This document shows positions 14,872 through 25,295 of a DNA stretch of 42,962 nt, piece after piece. How positions within the stretch are numbered: the first letter of the stretch is position 1; every line of letters starts with the position of its first letter. Both the position numbers and the translations under genes were made by a program. The notes below the pieces were generated by a model, which worked only from the letters and a program-made list of their open reading frames with translations, did not search any database and had not been told where the DNA came from. The DNA is from Bradyrhizobium guangdongense. GTDB taxonomy: Bacteria; Pseudomonadota; Alphaproteobacteria; Rhizobiales; Xanthobacteraceae. The DNA is taken from contig NZ_PPPT01000061.1 in NCBI RefSeq assembly GCF_006483445.1, positions 1 to 42,962 on the forward strand. Reading direction: 5' to 3'.

Positions 14872-15249
14872 ATGGAAATTCGTCCCATCCGTACCGAGGC
14901 CGATTACGATGCCGCTATCGCCGAGATCGAACGTCTCTGGGGAGCGGAGCCTGGGACCGACGACGGCGACAAGCTCGACATTCTCGCCACGCTTGTCGAG
15001 CGGTACGAGAACGAACGTTGGCCGATCGACACCTCCCGCGTCGATCCGATCGATATGCTGAACTATCTGATCGATGAGGGCGGACACACCCAGGTCGAGC
15101 TTGCCGAACTGCTCGGCTCCCGCTCGCGCGCGTCCGAGATTTTGAATCGGAGACGGGCATTGACCGTGGATATGATCTTCAGGATCAGCGAAGCCTGGAA
15201 AGTGCCGGCGGAATTGTTGATCCGACCTTATCGGTTGAAGGCGGCCTGA
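14872..15249 (+). CDS. higA: HigA-type antitoxin, XRE-like DNA-binding protein
   Basis: This 125-residue protein neutralises HigB and represses the operon. The N-terminal half (1-60) is acidic with IRTEADYDAAIAEIERLW and probably contacts the toxin. A helix-turn-helix lies at about 72-95 (TQVELAELLGSRSRASEILN), followed by RRALTVDMIFRISEAWKVPAELLI, the COG5499 layout. ATG 14872 is preferred over an upstream start at 14848 because GAGGAG sits at 14860-14865 with ideal spacing and the family begins MEIRPI. The neighbouring palindrome at 14536-14550 is its probable operator. Confidence 0.92.
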   Translation: MEIRPIRTEADYDAAIAEIERLWGAEPGTDDGDKLDILATLVERYENERWPIDTSRVDPIDMLNYLIDEGGHTQVELAELLGSRSRASEILNRRRALTVDMIFRISEAWKVPAELLIRPYRLKAA

Positions 15250-15277
15250 TCGGGTGACGTTGCGGAGAGCTGAGAGT

Positions 15278-15709
15278 ATGGATGTCGGTAAGGCTCTGAC
15301 CACGCATCTTGTCGGTCGTCAACTCGCCCAGGTTAGGCGCCGCGAATTCGATTGGAATTTCAGTTTTGGGGATGATGCGGTCTCGGGTTTGAGCGTCGAA
15401 TGTCCTTGGCGGATTATCGACGCAAATAGAATTGCATTTTCCAGCAGCGATGATGGTCACAAGTTTGGGCTAGCGACTCCTCTGAATGGCGGGGAAGTAG
15501 CGCTGGACCTTCTCGGCGCGAAGACCATCGAGCGAGTTTCGATCCGATCGGATACGGGAGACATTTCGATCTTCTTTTCGAACGATTCGGTCTTGGAAGT
15601 CCTCAATATGTCGTCCGGCTATGAGGGATGGAACATTGGCATTCCGGGGCTCTCCGTTGTCGCGACCGGAGGCGGTGAGTTGGCCATCATCAAGAGAAGC
15701 GAGCCGTAA
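15278..15709 (+). CDS. Hypothetical beta-rich protein near the TA locus
   Basis: This 143-residue protein begins MDVGKALTTHLVGRQLAQVRRREFDWNF; a GTG at 15254 could extend it by 8 residues. It alternates short strands (FSFGDDAVSGLSVECPWRII, ANRIAFSSSDDGHKFGLATP, GDISIFFSNDSVLEVLNMSSGYEGWNIG) and ends with a Gly-rich LSVVATGGGELAIIKR. The SSGYEGW and CPWRI motifs recall small proteins of the DUF6188 or immunity-like type, but this is only a resemblance. Base composition is lower in GC than that of most neighbours, and it lies directly after higBA, so acquisition with the TA pair is plausible. Confidence 0.65.
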   Translation: MDVGKALTTHLVGRQLAQVRRREFDWNFSFGDDAVSGLSVECPWRIIDANRIAFSSSDDGHKFGLATPLNGGEVALDLLGAKTIERVSIRSDTGDISIFFSNDSVLEVLNMSSGYEGWNIGIPGLSVVATGGGELAIIKRSEP

Positions 15710-15725
15710 CATAACGGACAACAAA

Positions 15726-15751
15726 AAAGGCGCCCCTCGCGGAGCGCCTTT
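15726..15751. terminator. Bidirectional terminator between convergent genes
   Basis: AAAGGCGC (15726-15733) pairs with GCGCCTTT (15744-15751). A-run and T-run flanks suit termination of the 15278 gene in one direction and of glnA in the other. Confidence 0.8.
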
Positions 15752-15774
15752 CGTGTGTCCTATCGCAGGCCCGA

Positions 15775-17184
15775 TCAGCCCGAATAGTACATGTCGAACT
15801 CGACCGGGTGCGGGGTCATCTCGAAGCGGGCGACTTCGGTCATCTTCAGCTCGATATAGGCGTCGATGAAGTCGTCGTCGAACACGCCGCCGGCTTTCAG
15901 GAAGCCGCGGTCCTTGTCGAGGTTTTCCAGCGCCTCGCGAAGCGAGCCGCAGACGGTCGGGATCTGCTTCAGCTCTTCCTTCGGCAGGTCGTAGAGGTCC
16001 TTGTCCATCGCCGGACCCGGATCCATCTTGTTCTTGATGCCGTCCAGCCCCGCCATCAGCATCGCGGCGAAGCCGAGATAGGGGTTGGCGAGCGGATCGG
16101 GGAAGCGCACCTCGACGCGCTTGGCCTTCGGCGAAGCGGTGTAGGGGATGCGGCAGGAGGCCGAACGGTTGCGCGCGGAGTAGGCGAGCAGCACCGGGGC
16201 TTCATAGCCCGGGACCAGACGCTTGTAGGAGTTGGTCGACGGGTTGGTGAAGGCGTTGATCGCCTTGGCGTGCTTGATGATGCCGCCGATATAGTGGAGG
16301 CAGGTCTCCGACAGGTCGGCGTATTTGTTGCCGGCGAACACCGGCTTGCCGTCCTTCCAGATCGACTGGTGCACGTGCATGCCCGAGCCGTTGTCGCCAT
16401 AGACCGGCTTCGGCATGAAGGTGGCGGTCTTGCCGTAGATGTGCGCGACCTGGTGGATGCAGTATTTGTAGATCTGCAGATGGTCGGCCATCAGCGTCAG
16501 CGTGTCGAACTTCATGCCGAGCTCGTGCTGGGCGGAGGCGACCTCGTGGTGATGCTTCTCGACCTTGACGCCCATCTTGGCCATGGCGCCGAGCATCTCC
16601 GAGCGCATGTCCTGCACCGAGTCCTGCGGCGGCACCGGGAAGTAGCCGCCCTTGGTGCGGATGCGGTGGCCGAGATTGCCGCCCTCATATTCGGTGTCGG
16701 TGTTGGTCGGCAGCTCCGAGGAGTCGAGCCGGAAGCCGGTGTTGTAGGGGCCGGAGGAGAAGCGCACGTCGTCGAACACGAAGAACTCGGCTTCGGGGCC
16801 GACAAACACGGCATCGCCCACGCCCATCGACTTCACCATGGCTTCCGCCTTCTTGGCGATGCCGCGGGGGTCGCGGTTGTACGGCTCGCCGGTGGTTGGC
16901 TCGAGCACGTCGCAGGTGATGACCATGGTGGTCTCGGCGAAGAACGGATCGATCGTCGCGGTCACGGGATCGGGCATCAGGCACATGTCGGATTCGTTGA
17001 TCGCCTTCCAGCCGGCGATCGAGGAGCCGTCGAACATCGTGCCTTCGGCGAAGATGTCTTCGTCGATCATGCCGACATCGAAGGTCACGTGCTGCCACTT
17101 GCCGCGCGGATCGGTGAAACGGAGGTCGACGTATTTGACGTCGTTATCCTTGATCGCTTTCAGGACGTCTTTGGCGGTCTTCAT
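15775..17184 (-). CDS. glnA: Glutamine synthetase, type I
   Basis: GlnA condenses glutamate and ammonia with ATP, the entry point of nitrogen assimilation. The 469-residue product has the typical GSI length for dodecamers. Features in order are the beta-grasp domain (about 15-100), FDGSSIAGW (51-59), the ATP/metal segment [12 protein letters not shown] (127-138), the catalytic loop [16 protein letters not shown] (265-280) and [20 protein letters not shown] (345-364). The adenylylation tyrosine is Y398 in [11 protein letters not shown], so control by GlnE is expected. glnB lies 152 bp upstream on the same strand; the pair is probably driven by the sigma-54-type promoter upstream of glnB. Confidence 0.98.
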   Translation of the reverse strand: MKTAKDVLKAIKDNDVKYVDLRFTDPRGKWQHVTFDVGMIDEDIFAEGTMFDGSSIAGWKAINESDMCLMPDPVTATIDPFFAETTMVITCDVLEPTTGEPYNRDPRGIAKKAEAMVKSMGVGDAVFVGPEAEFFVFDDVRFSSGPYNTGFRLDSSELPTNTDTEYEGGNLGHRIRTKGGYFPVPPQDSVQDMRSEMLGAMAKMGVKVEKHHHEVASAQHELGMKFDTLTLMADHLQIYKYCIHQVAHIYGKTATFMPKPVYGDNGSGMHVHQSIWKDGKPVFAGNKYADLSETCLHYIGGIIKHAKAINAFTNPSTNSYKRLVPGYEAPVLLAYSARNRSASCRIPYTASPKAKRVEVRFPDPLANPYLGFAAMLMAGLDGIKNKMDPGPAMDKDLYDLPKEELKQIPTVCGSLREALENLDKDRGFLKAGGVFDDDFIDAYIELKMTEVARFEMTPHPVEFDMYYSG

Positions 17185-17336
17185 GCATACCCCTTTTGGC
17201 TCTGCGGGTCGGTTTCCAGGCTACGAGCGACGTTGTTCTCGCTTCGTGAGGCGCGCGAGTGCACAAACGAAATCAGGCCGCCGAAGCAGCCTTCTTTCCT
17301 AGGTCGAGTGTCGCAAAATTCGGGATAGCACCCGGC

Positions 17337-18053
<717 letters not shown>

Positions 18054-19553
18054 ATGGAAGTTCTGACCAACGCTGAGATGCAGCGGGCCGACCAGCTCAC
18101 CATCGCGGGCGGCACGCCCGGCTTCGAGCTGATGCTGAGCGCGGGCCAGGCGGTCGCCGAAGCCGCGCATGCGCTGGTGGAGGAGGGGCCGATCCTGGTG
18201 ATCGCCGGTCCCGGCAACAATGGCGGCGACGGGTTTGTCGCCGCCGCCGAGCTTGCGGCGCAGGGCCGCGAGGTCTCGGTCATCCTGATGTGCGAGCGCG
18301 ATCAGCTCCAGGGCGATGCGGCCTCCGCCGCGCGCGGCTGGAAGCATCCGGTGCTGCCGTTCAATCCGCAGGCGATCGGCCACCCCGCGCTGATCATCGA
18401 TGCGCTGTTCGGCGCCGGTCTCAGCCGCCCGCTCGAAGGCGAGGCGCGCGCGATGATCGAGGCGATCAACGCCAATGGTGCGCCGGTGCTCGCCGTCGAC
18501 CTGCCGAGCGGTATCAACGGCACCAGCGCGGCGGTGATGGGGCTCGCCGTCAACGCCACCGAGACCGTCACCTTCTTCCGCAAGAAGCCGGCGCATCTGC
18601 TGTTGCCGGGGCGCCTTCACTGCGGGCGCGTGCGCGTCGCCGACATCGGCATCGAAGACCAGGTGCTGGACGCGATCGCGCCGCGAGTTTTCGAGAACGA
18701 TCCGGACTTTTGGGGGCACGCGTTCCCGGTGCCGAAGATTGAGGGCCACAAATACGCGCGCGGCCATGTGCTCGCGGTGTCCGGCGATGCGGCAGCAACA
18801 GGTGCGGCGCGTCTTGCCGCACGCGGGGCGTTGCGCGCCGGTGCGGGCCTCGTCACGCTGGCGACGCCGCGCGATGCACTTGCGATCAATGCCGGCGCGC
18901 TGACCGCCGTGATGGTACGGCCCGTCGATACCGCGATCGAGTTCGGCGCGCTGCTCGAGGACATCAGATACAACACCTGCATCATTGGTCCCGGCACCGG
19001 CACGGGCGAGCGCACCTGCGATTTCGTCCACACGGCGCTGACGGCAAGGCGCCATCTCGTGCTCGATGCGGATGCGCTGACAAGCTTTGCGGCGAATCCC
19101 GAGCGGCTGTTTGAGTCGATCAAGACGTCGCATGACACCGAAGTGGTGCTGACCCCGCATGAGGGCGAGTTCCCGCGGCTCTTTTCCGATCTCAGCAACA
19201 AGCATCCCGGCCGCTCGAAGCTCGAGCGCGTGCGCGCCGCCGCCGAGCGCTCCGGCGCCGTGGTGCTGTTGAAAGGGCCGGACACCACGATCGCCGCACC
19301 CGATGGCCGCGCGACGATCGCGGCAAATGCGCCGCGTTGGCTTGCCACCGCAGGCGCCGGTGACGTGCTCGCCGGCATCATTGCGGGGCTTCTGGCACAG
19401 GGCGTGCCGGCGTTCGAAGCGGCCAGCATCGGCGTCTGGATGCACGGCGAAGCCGCGCGAGAGGCAGGCCCCGGGTTGATTGCGGAAGACCTGACCGAGA
19501 CGCTGCCGGCCGTGCATCGCCGGATCTATGATGCGCTTGGGGTGGAGTATTGA
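18054..19553 (+). CDS. nnr: Bifunctional NAD(P)H-hydrate epimerase / ADP-dependent dehydratase
   Basis: This cytosolic repair enzyme converts damaged, hydrated NADH and NADPH back to the active cofactors. Residues 1-215 are the YjeF-N epimerase with AGPGNNGGDGFVAA (51-64) and DLPSGI (149-154). Residues 225-499 are the ribokinase-like dehydratase with DADALTSF (338-345), LTPHEGEFPRL (366-376) and ATAGAGDVLAGIIAGLLAQG (431-450). The total of 499 residues is normal for the fused form. ATG 18054 is chosen because the family starts MEvLTxaEM and AGGGAAG precedes it; an in-frame ATG at 18024 adds ten atypical residues. It is convergent with the cupredoxin gene (4 bp between stops). Confidence 0.95.
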   Translation: MEVLTNAEMQRADQLTIAGGTPGFELMLSAGQAVAEAAHALVEEGPILVIAGPGNNGGDGFVAAAELAAQGREVSVILMCERDQLQGDAASAARGWKHPVLPFNPQAIGHPALIIDALFGAGLSRPLEGEARAMIEAINANGAPVLAVDLPSGINGTSAAVMGLAVNATETVTFFRKKPAHLLLPGRLHCGRVRVADIGIEDQVLDAIAPRVFENDPDFWGHAFPVPKIEGHKYARGHVLAVSGDAAATGAARLAARGALRAGAGLVTLATPRDALAINAGALTAVMVRPVDTAIEFGALLEDIRYNTCIIGPGTGTGERTCDFVHTALTARRHLVLDADALTSFAANPERLFESIKTSHDTEVVLTPHEGEFPRLFSDLSNKHPGRSKLERVRAAAERSGAVVLLKGPDTTIAAPDGRATIAANAPRWLATAGAGDVLAGIIAGLLAQGVPAFEAASIGVWMHGEAAREAGPGLIAEDLTETLPAVHRRIYDALGVEY

Positions 19554-19557
19554 ACTC

Positions 19558-20883
19558 TCACTCCACCGCGTACCAGCGCACCAGCCGTGGCGCGGCCCAG
19601 TCGGCTGCGAACGACTGGATGAGGTAGCGGCCCGGATAGGTCGCCGCGAACGCGATGCGCTGGGTCTGGCCGGGTTCGACCGCAAGCGTGTCCAGCCAAT
19701 AGGGCTTCCAGCCGTCGTCGAGCCGGTCGAGCAGGCGGAAATGGTGGCCGTGGAGATGGAAGACGTTGGCAATGGGGCCGCTGTTCTTCAGCGCCAGCAC
19801 GACGGTGCGGCCGGCCTTGGCGCGGAAGATCGGGGCCGCCGAGGCGGCGAAGTTTTGGGGCCGCATCCAACCGCTGTCAGGCGCACCGAGCGCGACATCG
19901 AACCGCAGGGCGTTCTTGAGCCCAAGCTCCACCGGCAGCCCATTGGATGGCAGTGGCGGCGGTGCCTGGAGCCGGCTCGATCGCAGTGGTGACTCGGCCG
20001 AGGTTACGAGGCGGGCGAGGGGGTGGGCCTCCTTGCCGTCATGCAGCAGGATCGGGGCGGCGGAACCGGGCGCACCGGTCCCATCCAGGAAGACGTCCGC
20101 CCGTCCGCCCGGTGCCAGCACCACTGCGCCATTGCGGGCGAGGAACGGCTCGGCCGGCTGGCCATCGAGCGCCATCACCATCACCTCGACGCCCTCGATT
20201 TTCATCGCCACGACAGCCCGTTGGCAGCCATTGATCAGGCGGAGCCTCAGCCGCTCGTTCACGCGGAGGGTGAAGTCGGGTGCAACCTTGCCGTTGACGG
20301 TGTAGATCGGCGCGATATCGCCACCGGCGGCGCCGGGCATCACCGCCGTGCCGTCCGGGGCGACGCGCCAGTCCTCGATCAGAAAACGCTCGTCACGATC
20401 AACCGCAACTGGCTCCGTTTCCTGCACGATCATGGGCAGTGGTCGTGCAGGCTGCCTCACACCGTCTTCGAGCAGGCGAAGATCGACCATCAGGGTCCCG
20501 GCGTGAGGCACTGAAATCGTTGAGTTTTCCTTGGCTTTGGCGGCGACTGGCCGCCGGCCCAGCAGGGGCTCGGAAGCGGCGGCGGCGTCGAGCCCGCGCC
20601 ATGTGATGGCGGCCGGGAACGGTAGGCGATTCTCGAAGCTGATCTCCTGGCTTTGGCCGCGCCTCAGCCTCAGGTCAGGCCCGGCAAATGACCAAACCGG
20701 CGTTGCCGGCCCGTTCGGGCGAAGCGAGAGGGTGCTGGGCCCGGCCACGAGGAGGTGGATCTGCGAGGCCCAGACCGGTCTCGCCGGCAGTGACGGAGCA
20801 ATGGCGGCGGCGGCAATTCCCGCCAGCAGCGCGCGTCGGTTTGGGCGGGATTCGTCGCTTGTCATCAGGCCAATGCGCACCAT
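19558..20883 (-). CDS. Tat-exported multicopper-oxidase-fold protein, copper ligands mostly lost
   Basis: This 441-residue protein has three cupredoxin-like domains and a twin-arginine signal (RPNRRALLAGIAAAAIAP), so it is probably folded before export to the periplasm. Normal multicopper oxidases have HWHG in domain 1 and HCHxxxHxxxxM near the C terminus. Here domain 1 reads AITWRGLD and the C terminus reads RYLIQSFAADWAAPRLVRWYAVE; only HLHGHHFRLLD in domain 3 keeps histidines. Loss of the type 1 Cys and most ligands suggests a structural role, as in FtsP (SufI). The start may instead be ATG 20865, which shortens the leader by six residues. Fold assignment is firm; lack of oxidase activity is inferred. 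Confidence 0.82.
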   Translation of the reverse strand: MVRIGLMTSDESRPNRRALLAGIAAAAIAPSLPARPVWASQIHLLVAGPSTLSLRPNGPATPVWSFAGPDLRLRRGQSQEISFENRLPFPAAITWRGLDAAAASEPLLGRRPVAAKAKENSTISVPHAGTLMVDLRLLEDGVRQPARPLPMIVQETEPVAVDRDERFLIEDWRVAPDGTAVMPGAAGGDIAPIYTVNGKVAPDFTLRVNERLRLRLINGCQRAVVAMKIEGVEVMVMALDGQPAEPFLARNGAVVLAPGGRADVFLDGTGAPGSAAPILLHDGKEAHPLARLVTSAESPLRSSRLQAPPPLPSNGLPVELGLKNALRFDVALGAPDSGWMRPQNFAASAAPIFRAKAGRTVVLALKNSGPIANVFHLHGHHFRLLDRLDDGWKPYWLDTLAVEPGQTQRIAFAATYPGRYLIQSFAADWAAPRLVRWYAVE

Positions 20884-20946
20884 TTCTGAAGGCAGAAGTC
20901 CAGCCGCCTATGGGGCGGCAAGACCTGCCCGGATAAGGCCATTTTT

Positions 20947-20977
20947 TTGCTGCGAACAGGCAGGCACATGCTATAAG
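20947..20977 (+). promoter_or_regulatory. Possible tRNA-Leu promoter
   Basis: TTGCTG (20947-20952) and TATAAG (20972-20977) are separated by 19 bp, slightly long. The -10 lies about 43 bp before the tRNA 5' end. Confidence 0.4.
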
Positions 20978-21020
20978 CCCGCCGCCCGCGGCATCGCGGC
21001 CGGTCTGGATGCAAATTTAC

Positions 21021-21105
21021 GCGGGCGTGGCGGAACTGGTAGACGCGCTGGATTTAGGTTCCAGTGACGAAAGTTGTGGGGGTTCGAGTCCCTCCGCCCG
21101 CACCA
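21021..21105 (+). tRNA. tRNA-Leu (anticodon UAG), CCA encoded
   Basis: The 85-nt gene folds with acceptor GCGGGCG/CGCCCGC, a D-arm with GGTAGACGC, an anticodon stem CTGGA/TCCAG with loop TTTAGGT (anticodon TAG at 21055-21057), a long variable arm typical of leucine tRNAs, and T-loop GGTTCGAGTCC. The terminal CCA is encoded. It reads CUA and related CUN codons. It lies about 190 bp upstream of tig. Confidence 0.96.
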
Positions 21106-21292
21106 AGCGCTCAACTCAAGCGTTTGCACGAGGATTACCGAAGGACCTGTTCCTCATGGGCGATGCGCCCCTCGAGGAGCCGGGTCTGAGAAACCACCGG
21201 CGCAAGGCAACACGCCTCTTGCGCCAGATCGATTGATGACAAGCGTCGCGGCGCAAAAGTGCCGCGACCGAACGAGAAGAAGATTGGACGCC

Positions 21293-22654
21293 ATGCAGGT
21301 CACAGAGACCCTCTCGGAAGGTTTGAAGCACGAATTCAAGATCAGCGTCTCCGCGGCTGATCTCGATGCCAAGGCCGACGCCAAGCTCGTCGACCTCAAG
21401 GACAAGGTGAAGCTCAACGGCTTCCGTCCCGGCAAAGTGCCGGTCGCCCACATCAAGAAGATCTACGGCCGCTCGGTGATGGCCGAGACCATCGACCAGA
21501 CCATCCGCGACACCAACACGCAGCTCTTCACCGAGCGCGGCTTCCGTCTCGCGAACGAGCCGAAGATCACGATGCCGACCGAGCAGAAAGAGGTCGAGGA
21601 ACTGCTGTCCGGCAAGTCCGACCTGACCTACACGGTCGCGTTCGAAGTGGTGCCGCCGATCCAGCTCGCCGACTTCAAGAGCTTCCAGGTCGAGAAGCCC
21701 GTCGCCGACGTCAGCGACGCCGACGTTGATGATGCGATCAAGCGCATTGCCGACGCCAACCGCGCCTACACCGCCAAGGGCGAGGGTGCGAAGGCCGAAT
21801 CCGGCGACCGCGTCACCGTCAACTTCAAGGGCACCATCGACGGCGTCGCGTTCGACGGCGGCACCGGCGAGGGCATCCAGGTCGTGATCGGCTCCAACAC
21901 CTTCATCCCCGGCTTCGAGGACCAGCTCATCGGCATCGCTGCTGGTGACACCCGCACCGTGAAGGCCGGCTTCCCGAAGAACTATGCAAACGCCCAGCTC
22001 GCCGGTAAGGACGCCGAGTTCGAGACCACGGCGACGCTGGTCGAAGCGCCGCAGGACGTTGCTGTTGACGACGAGTTCGCCAAGACGCTCGGCCTGGAGT
22101 CGCTGGACAAGCTCAAGGAAGCCGCGCGCGAGCGTCTGGTTGCCGAGTTTTCCGGTGCGACGCGCCAGCGCGTCAAGCGCGCGCTGCTCGATCGTCTCGA
22201 CGAAGCCCATCGCTTCGACGCGCCGCAGTCGCTCGTCGACGAAGAGTTCAATCTGATGTGGAACTCGGTGAAGGCCGAGATGGATTCGGCCGGCAAGACC
22301 TTTGCCGACGAGGACACCACCGAGGACAAGGCGCGCGACGAGTATCGCAAGATCGCCGACCGCCGCGTGAGGCTCGGCCTCGTGCTCTCCGAGATCGGCG
22401 AGAAGAACAAGATCACCGTGACCGACGACGAGGTGGGTCGCGCGGTGATCGAGCGTGCGCGCTCGATGCCGGGCCGCGAGAAGGAAGTCTGGGACTTTTA
22501 TCGCAACAATGCCAACGCGCTGGCCCAGCTTCGTGCACCGATCTATGAAGACAAGGTGGTCGACTTCATCCTGGAGCTCGCCAACGTGACCGAGAAGAAG
22601 GTTGCGCGCGAGGAGCTCTACAAGGATGACGAGGCGGACAAGCCCGCCGCCTGA
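21293..22654 (+). CDS. tig: Trigger factor (ribosome-bound chaperone, PPIase)
   Basis: Trigger factor receives nascent chains at the ribosome exit tunnel. The 453-residue product starts [19 protein letters not shown] and has the ribosome-binding signature NGFRPGKVP (about 42-50), the FKBP-type PPIase domain with [21 protein letters not shown] (about 165-186) and [11 protein letters not shown], and a long helical C-terminal domain ending [17 protein letters not shown] 21293 is the family start; in-frame codons further upstream run back towards the tRNA and are not coding. A hairpin (GTCGCGGC/GCCGCGAC, 21245-21252 with 21261-21268) precedes it. It heads the conserved block tig-clpP-clpX-lon. 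Confidence 0.97.
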   Translation: MQVTETLSEGLKHEFKISVSAADLDAKADAKLVDLKDKVKLNGFRPGKVPVAHIKKIYGRSVMAETIDQTIRDTNTQLFTERGFRLANEPKITMPTEQKEVEELLSGKSDLTYTVAFEVVPPIQLADFKSFQVEKPVADVSDADVDDAIKRIADANRAYTAKGEGAKAESGDRVTVNFKGTIDGVAFDGGTGEGIQVVIGSNTFIPGFEDQLIGIAAGDTRTVKAGFPKNYANAQLAGKDAEFETTATLVEAPQDVAVDDEFAKTLGLESLDKLKEAARERLVAEFSGATRQRVKRALLDRLDEAHRFDAPQSLVDEEFNLMWNSVKAEMDSAGKTFADEDTTEDKARDEYRKIADRRVRLGLVLSEIGEKNKITVTDDEVGRAVIERARSMPGREKEVWDFYRNNANALAQLRAPIYEDKVVDFILELANVTEKKVAREELYKDDEADKPAA

Positions 22655-22712
22655 TGCGAGTCCGTCGCCTCATGAAGGCGTCGCAGCCATCTATTAAGGA
22701 TGATCCGCGCAA

Positions 22713-22746
22713 GGGCCCAGCTAGCCAGGTGGCTGGCTGGGCCTGT
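22713..22746 (+). terminator. Stem-loop after tig, terminator-like
   Basis: GGCCCAGCTAGCCA pairs with TGGCTGGCTGGGCC (about 22714-22727 with 22730-22743) with one mismatch, followed by TGTTTGC. The T-run is short, so termination may be partial, leaving readthrough to clpP. Confidence 0.6.
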
Positions 22747-22938
22747 TTGCGCGAATCAGCTTCAACTGCTTCTGGGATTAAGCCTTAATTCGTTCCGGTC
22801 TTGTCTCCGGTGAATTGGCATATATCTGTGAAACCGTCTTTCAAGTCCTGCATCACGGGACGTGCATCACGTCCGGCAATCCCAGCTAAGAACTGCCTTG
22901 CCGAAAGCGATGTCCGCTCCGCCAACTTTAGGTGACTC

Positions 22939-23574
22939 ATGCGCGATCCGGTCGAAACCTACATGAACCTCGTACCCATGGTGGTCGAGCAGACCAACCG
23001 TGGCGAGCGCGCCTACGACATTTTCTCGCGCCTGTTGAAAGAGCGCATCATCTTCGTGACCGGACCGGTCGAGGACGGCATGTCGACGCTGATCGTCGCG
23101 CAGCTCCTGTTCCTCGAGGCGGAAAATCCGAAGAAGGAAATCTCGATGTACATCAACTCGCCGGGCGGCGTGGTGACGTCGGGCCTCGCGATCTACGACA
23201 CCATGCAGTTCATCCGCCCGCCGGTCTCGACGCTGTGCACGGGGCAGGCCGCATCGATGGGCTCGCTGCTGCTCTGCGCCGGCGAGAAGGACATGCGCTT
23301 CACGCTGCCGAACTCGCGCATCATGGTCCACCAGCCCTCCGGCGGCTTCCAGGGCCAGGCCACCGACATCATGCTGCACGCCCAGGAAATCCTGAACCTG
23401 AAGAAGCGGCTCAACGAGATCTACGTCAAGCACACCGGCCAGACCTACAAGGCGATCGAGGACGCGCTGGAGCGCGACAAGTTCCTCACCGCCACCGACG
23501 CCAAGGAGTTTGGCCTCGTCGACAAGGTGATCGACAAGCGCGCCGAGGAGCCGGCGCCGGCGAAAACTTCGTAA
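22939..23574 (+). CDS. clpP: ATP-dependent Clp protease proteolytic subunit
   Basis: ClpP forms the tetradecameric serine protease chamber fed by ClpX or ClpA in the cytosol. The 211-residue product has [29 protein letters not shown] (11-39), [20 protein letters not shown] (71-90), the nucleophile S106 in [12 protein letters not shown]131 in MVHQPSGG and D180 in LERDKFLTA. The length is standard. ATG 22939 gives the usual [10 protein letters not shown] start. It precedes clpX by about 450 bp, with a hairpin in between, so the two may be separately promoted. Confidence 0.98.
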   Translation: MRDPVETYMNLVPMVVEQTNRGERAYDIFSRLLKERIIFVTGPVEDGMSTLIVAQLLFLEAENPKKEISMYINSPGGVVTSGLAIYDTMQFIRPPVSTLCTGQAASMGSLLLCAGEKDMRFTLPNSRIMVHQPSGGFQGQATDIMLHAQEILNLKKRLNEIYVKHTGQTYKAIEDALERDKFLTATDAKEFGLVDKVIDKRAEEPAPAKTS

Positions 23575-24023
23575 GGGCAACAAGGCGCCCCCGGGATCGC
23601 GCGAGCGACCCGGGACCGCCAAGGCGACGTTCACGTTAATGGCGCGTTCCCTGCGGCGCGAAAAACGTGGTCTGCGCCCCGCGACAGGCAGAAAGTTCCG
23701 CTTTCGTGCTTGTTTTTCGTGGCAATCCAGCAACGCCGGGGTGATTTCGGTCACTTCTCCCGTGCCAAGACGTGAAATCACGGTATTGTCACGGGTAGCC
23801 GGAAGCCCCCGATTAGCGAATTCTTGATAGTCGGGTGACAGCATGGTTGGCTACGACTGATCGGCTATGATCGCGGGAGAATCGAGTGACCGTGATTCGC
23901 ACGGGATGTAACGCGTAGGGTCTTTTTTTTGGTACGGAATTTGCTCTATTTCAGCTTCATGACGGCCGAAATGCCAGAATGGAGCGATCGGGCGGACGGA
24001 TCGAACCGCGGACGGAGACAGGA
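23575..24023. other. Intergenic region between clpP and clpX
   Basis: It contains a GC-rich hairpin, CCCGGG-A-TCGC with GCGACCCGGG around a GCGA loop (23590-23614), and a run of T at about 23922. No credible gene is present; a clpX promoter is expected here but I cannot place it confidently. Confidence 0.5.
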
Positions 24024-25295
24024 ATGAGTAAGGTCGGCACGAGCGACTCCAAGAACACGCTGTATTGCTCGTTCTGCGGCAAGAGCCAGCACGAAGTCCG
24101 CAAACTGATCGCGGGTCCCACCGTCTTCATCTGCGACGAATGCGTCGAACTCTGCATGGACATCATCCGTGAGGAGAACAAGTCCTCGCTGGTGAAGTCG
24201 CGCGACGGCATCCCGACGCCGAAGGAAATCTGCAAGGTGCTGGACGATTACGTGATCGGCCAGAGCCACGCCAAGAAGGTCCTGTCGGTCGCGGTCCACA
24301 ATCACTACAAGCGCCTCAACCACCAGACCAAGCACAACGACGTCGAGCTCGCGAAGTCGAACATCCTGCTGATCGGTCCGACCGGCTCGGGCAAGACGCT
24401 GCTCGCGCAGACGCTCGCCCGCATCCTGGACGTGCCCTTCACGATGGCCGACGCGACGACGCTGACCGAAGCCGGCTATGTCGGTGAGGACGTCGAGAAC
24501 ATCATCCTGAAGCTGCTGCAGGCCGCCGACTACAATGTCGAGCGCGCCCAGCGCGGCATCGTCTATATCGACGAAATCGACAAGATCAGTCGCAAATCCG
24601 ACAATCCCTCGATCACCCGCGACGTGTCGGGCGAGGGCGTGCAGCAGGCGCTGCTGAAGATCATGGAAGGCACGGTGGCTTCCGTTCCGCCGCAGGGCGG
24701 CCGCAAGCATCCGCAGCAGGAGTTCCTGCAGGTGGATACCACCAACATCCTGTTCATCTGCGGCGGCGCCTTCTCCGGCCTCGAGAAGATCATCTCCGCC
24801 CGCGGACGTTCGACCTCGATCGGCTTCGCCGCATCCGTGCTCGCGCCGGAAGATCGCCGTACCGGTGAGATCTTCCGTCACGTCGAGCCTGAGGATCTCC
24901 TGAAGTACGGCCTCATCCCCGAATTCGTCGGCCGTCTGCCGGTCGTGGCGACGCTCGAGGACCTCGACGAGACCTCGCTGAAGAAGATCCTGGTCGAGCC
25001 GAAGAACGCGCTGGTGAAACAGTACCAGCGCCTGTTCGAGATGGAGAACATCGAGCTCACCTTCGCCGACGAGGCGCTTGGCGCGGTCGCCCGCAAGGCG
25101 ATCGAGCGCAAGACCGGCGCGCGCGGCCTGCGGTCGATCCTCGAGGCGATCCTGCTCGAGACCATGTTCGACCTGCCGGGCCTGGAAGGTGTGGAAGAGG
25201 TCGTGATCTCCCGCGAAGTCGTGGAAGGCACGGCACGTCCGCTGTACATCTACGCGGATCGCTCCGACCGTGCGGTCGAGAACGCCAGCGCGTAA
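24024..25295 (+). CDS. clpX: ATP-dependent Clp protease ATP-binding subunit ClpX
   Basis: ClpX is the hexameric AAA+ unfoldase that delivers tagged or adaptor-bound proteins to ClpP. The 423-residue product starts [15 protein letters not shown] and carries the zinc-finger cysteines C15, C18, C37 and C40, the Walker A GPTGSGKT (118-125), Walker [11 protein letters not shown], and pore and sensor segments up to [19 protein letters not shown] 24024 is chosen because the frame extended to 23979 adds a basic leader unlike ClpX and GGAGACAGGA lies just before this ATG. Confidence 0.98.
   Translation: MSKVGTSDSKNTLYCSFCGKSQHEVRKLIAGPTVFICDECVELCMDIIREENKSSLVKSRDGIPTPKEICKVLDDYVIGQSHAKKVLSVAVHNHYKRLNHQTKHNDVELAKSNILLIGPTGSGKTLLAQTLARILDVPFTMADATTLTEAGYVGEDVENIILKLLQAADYNVERAQRGIVYIDEIDKISRKSDNPSITRDVSGEGVQQALLKIMEGTVASVPPQGGRKHPQQEFLQVDTTNILFICGGAFSGLEKIISARGRSTSIGFAASVLAPEDRRTGEIFRHVEPEDLLKYGLIPEFVGRLPVVATLEDLDETSLKKILVEPKNALVKQYQRLFEMENIELTFADEALGAVARKAIERKTGARGLRSILEAILLETMFDLPGLEGVEEVVISREVVEGTARPLYIYADRSDRAVENASA

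Noticed and set aside
15808..17328. Long open frame antisense to glnA
   Set aside because: High-GC DNA with third-position bias creates antisense frames. The translation is His/Arg/Val-rich with no family resemblance, while glnA on the other strand is certain.
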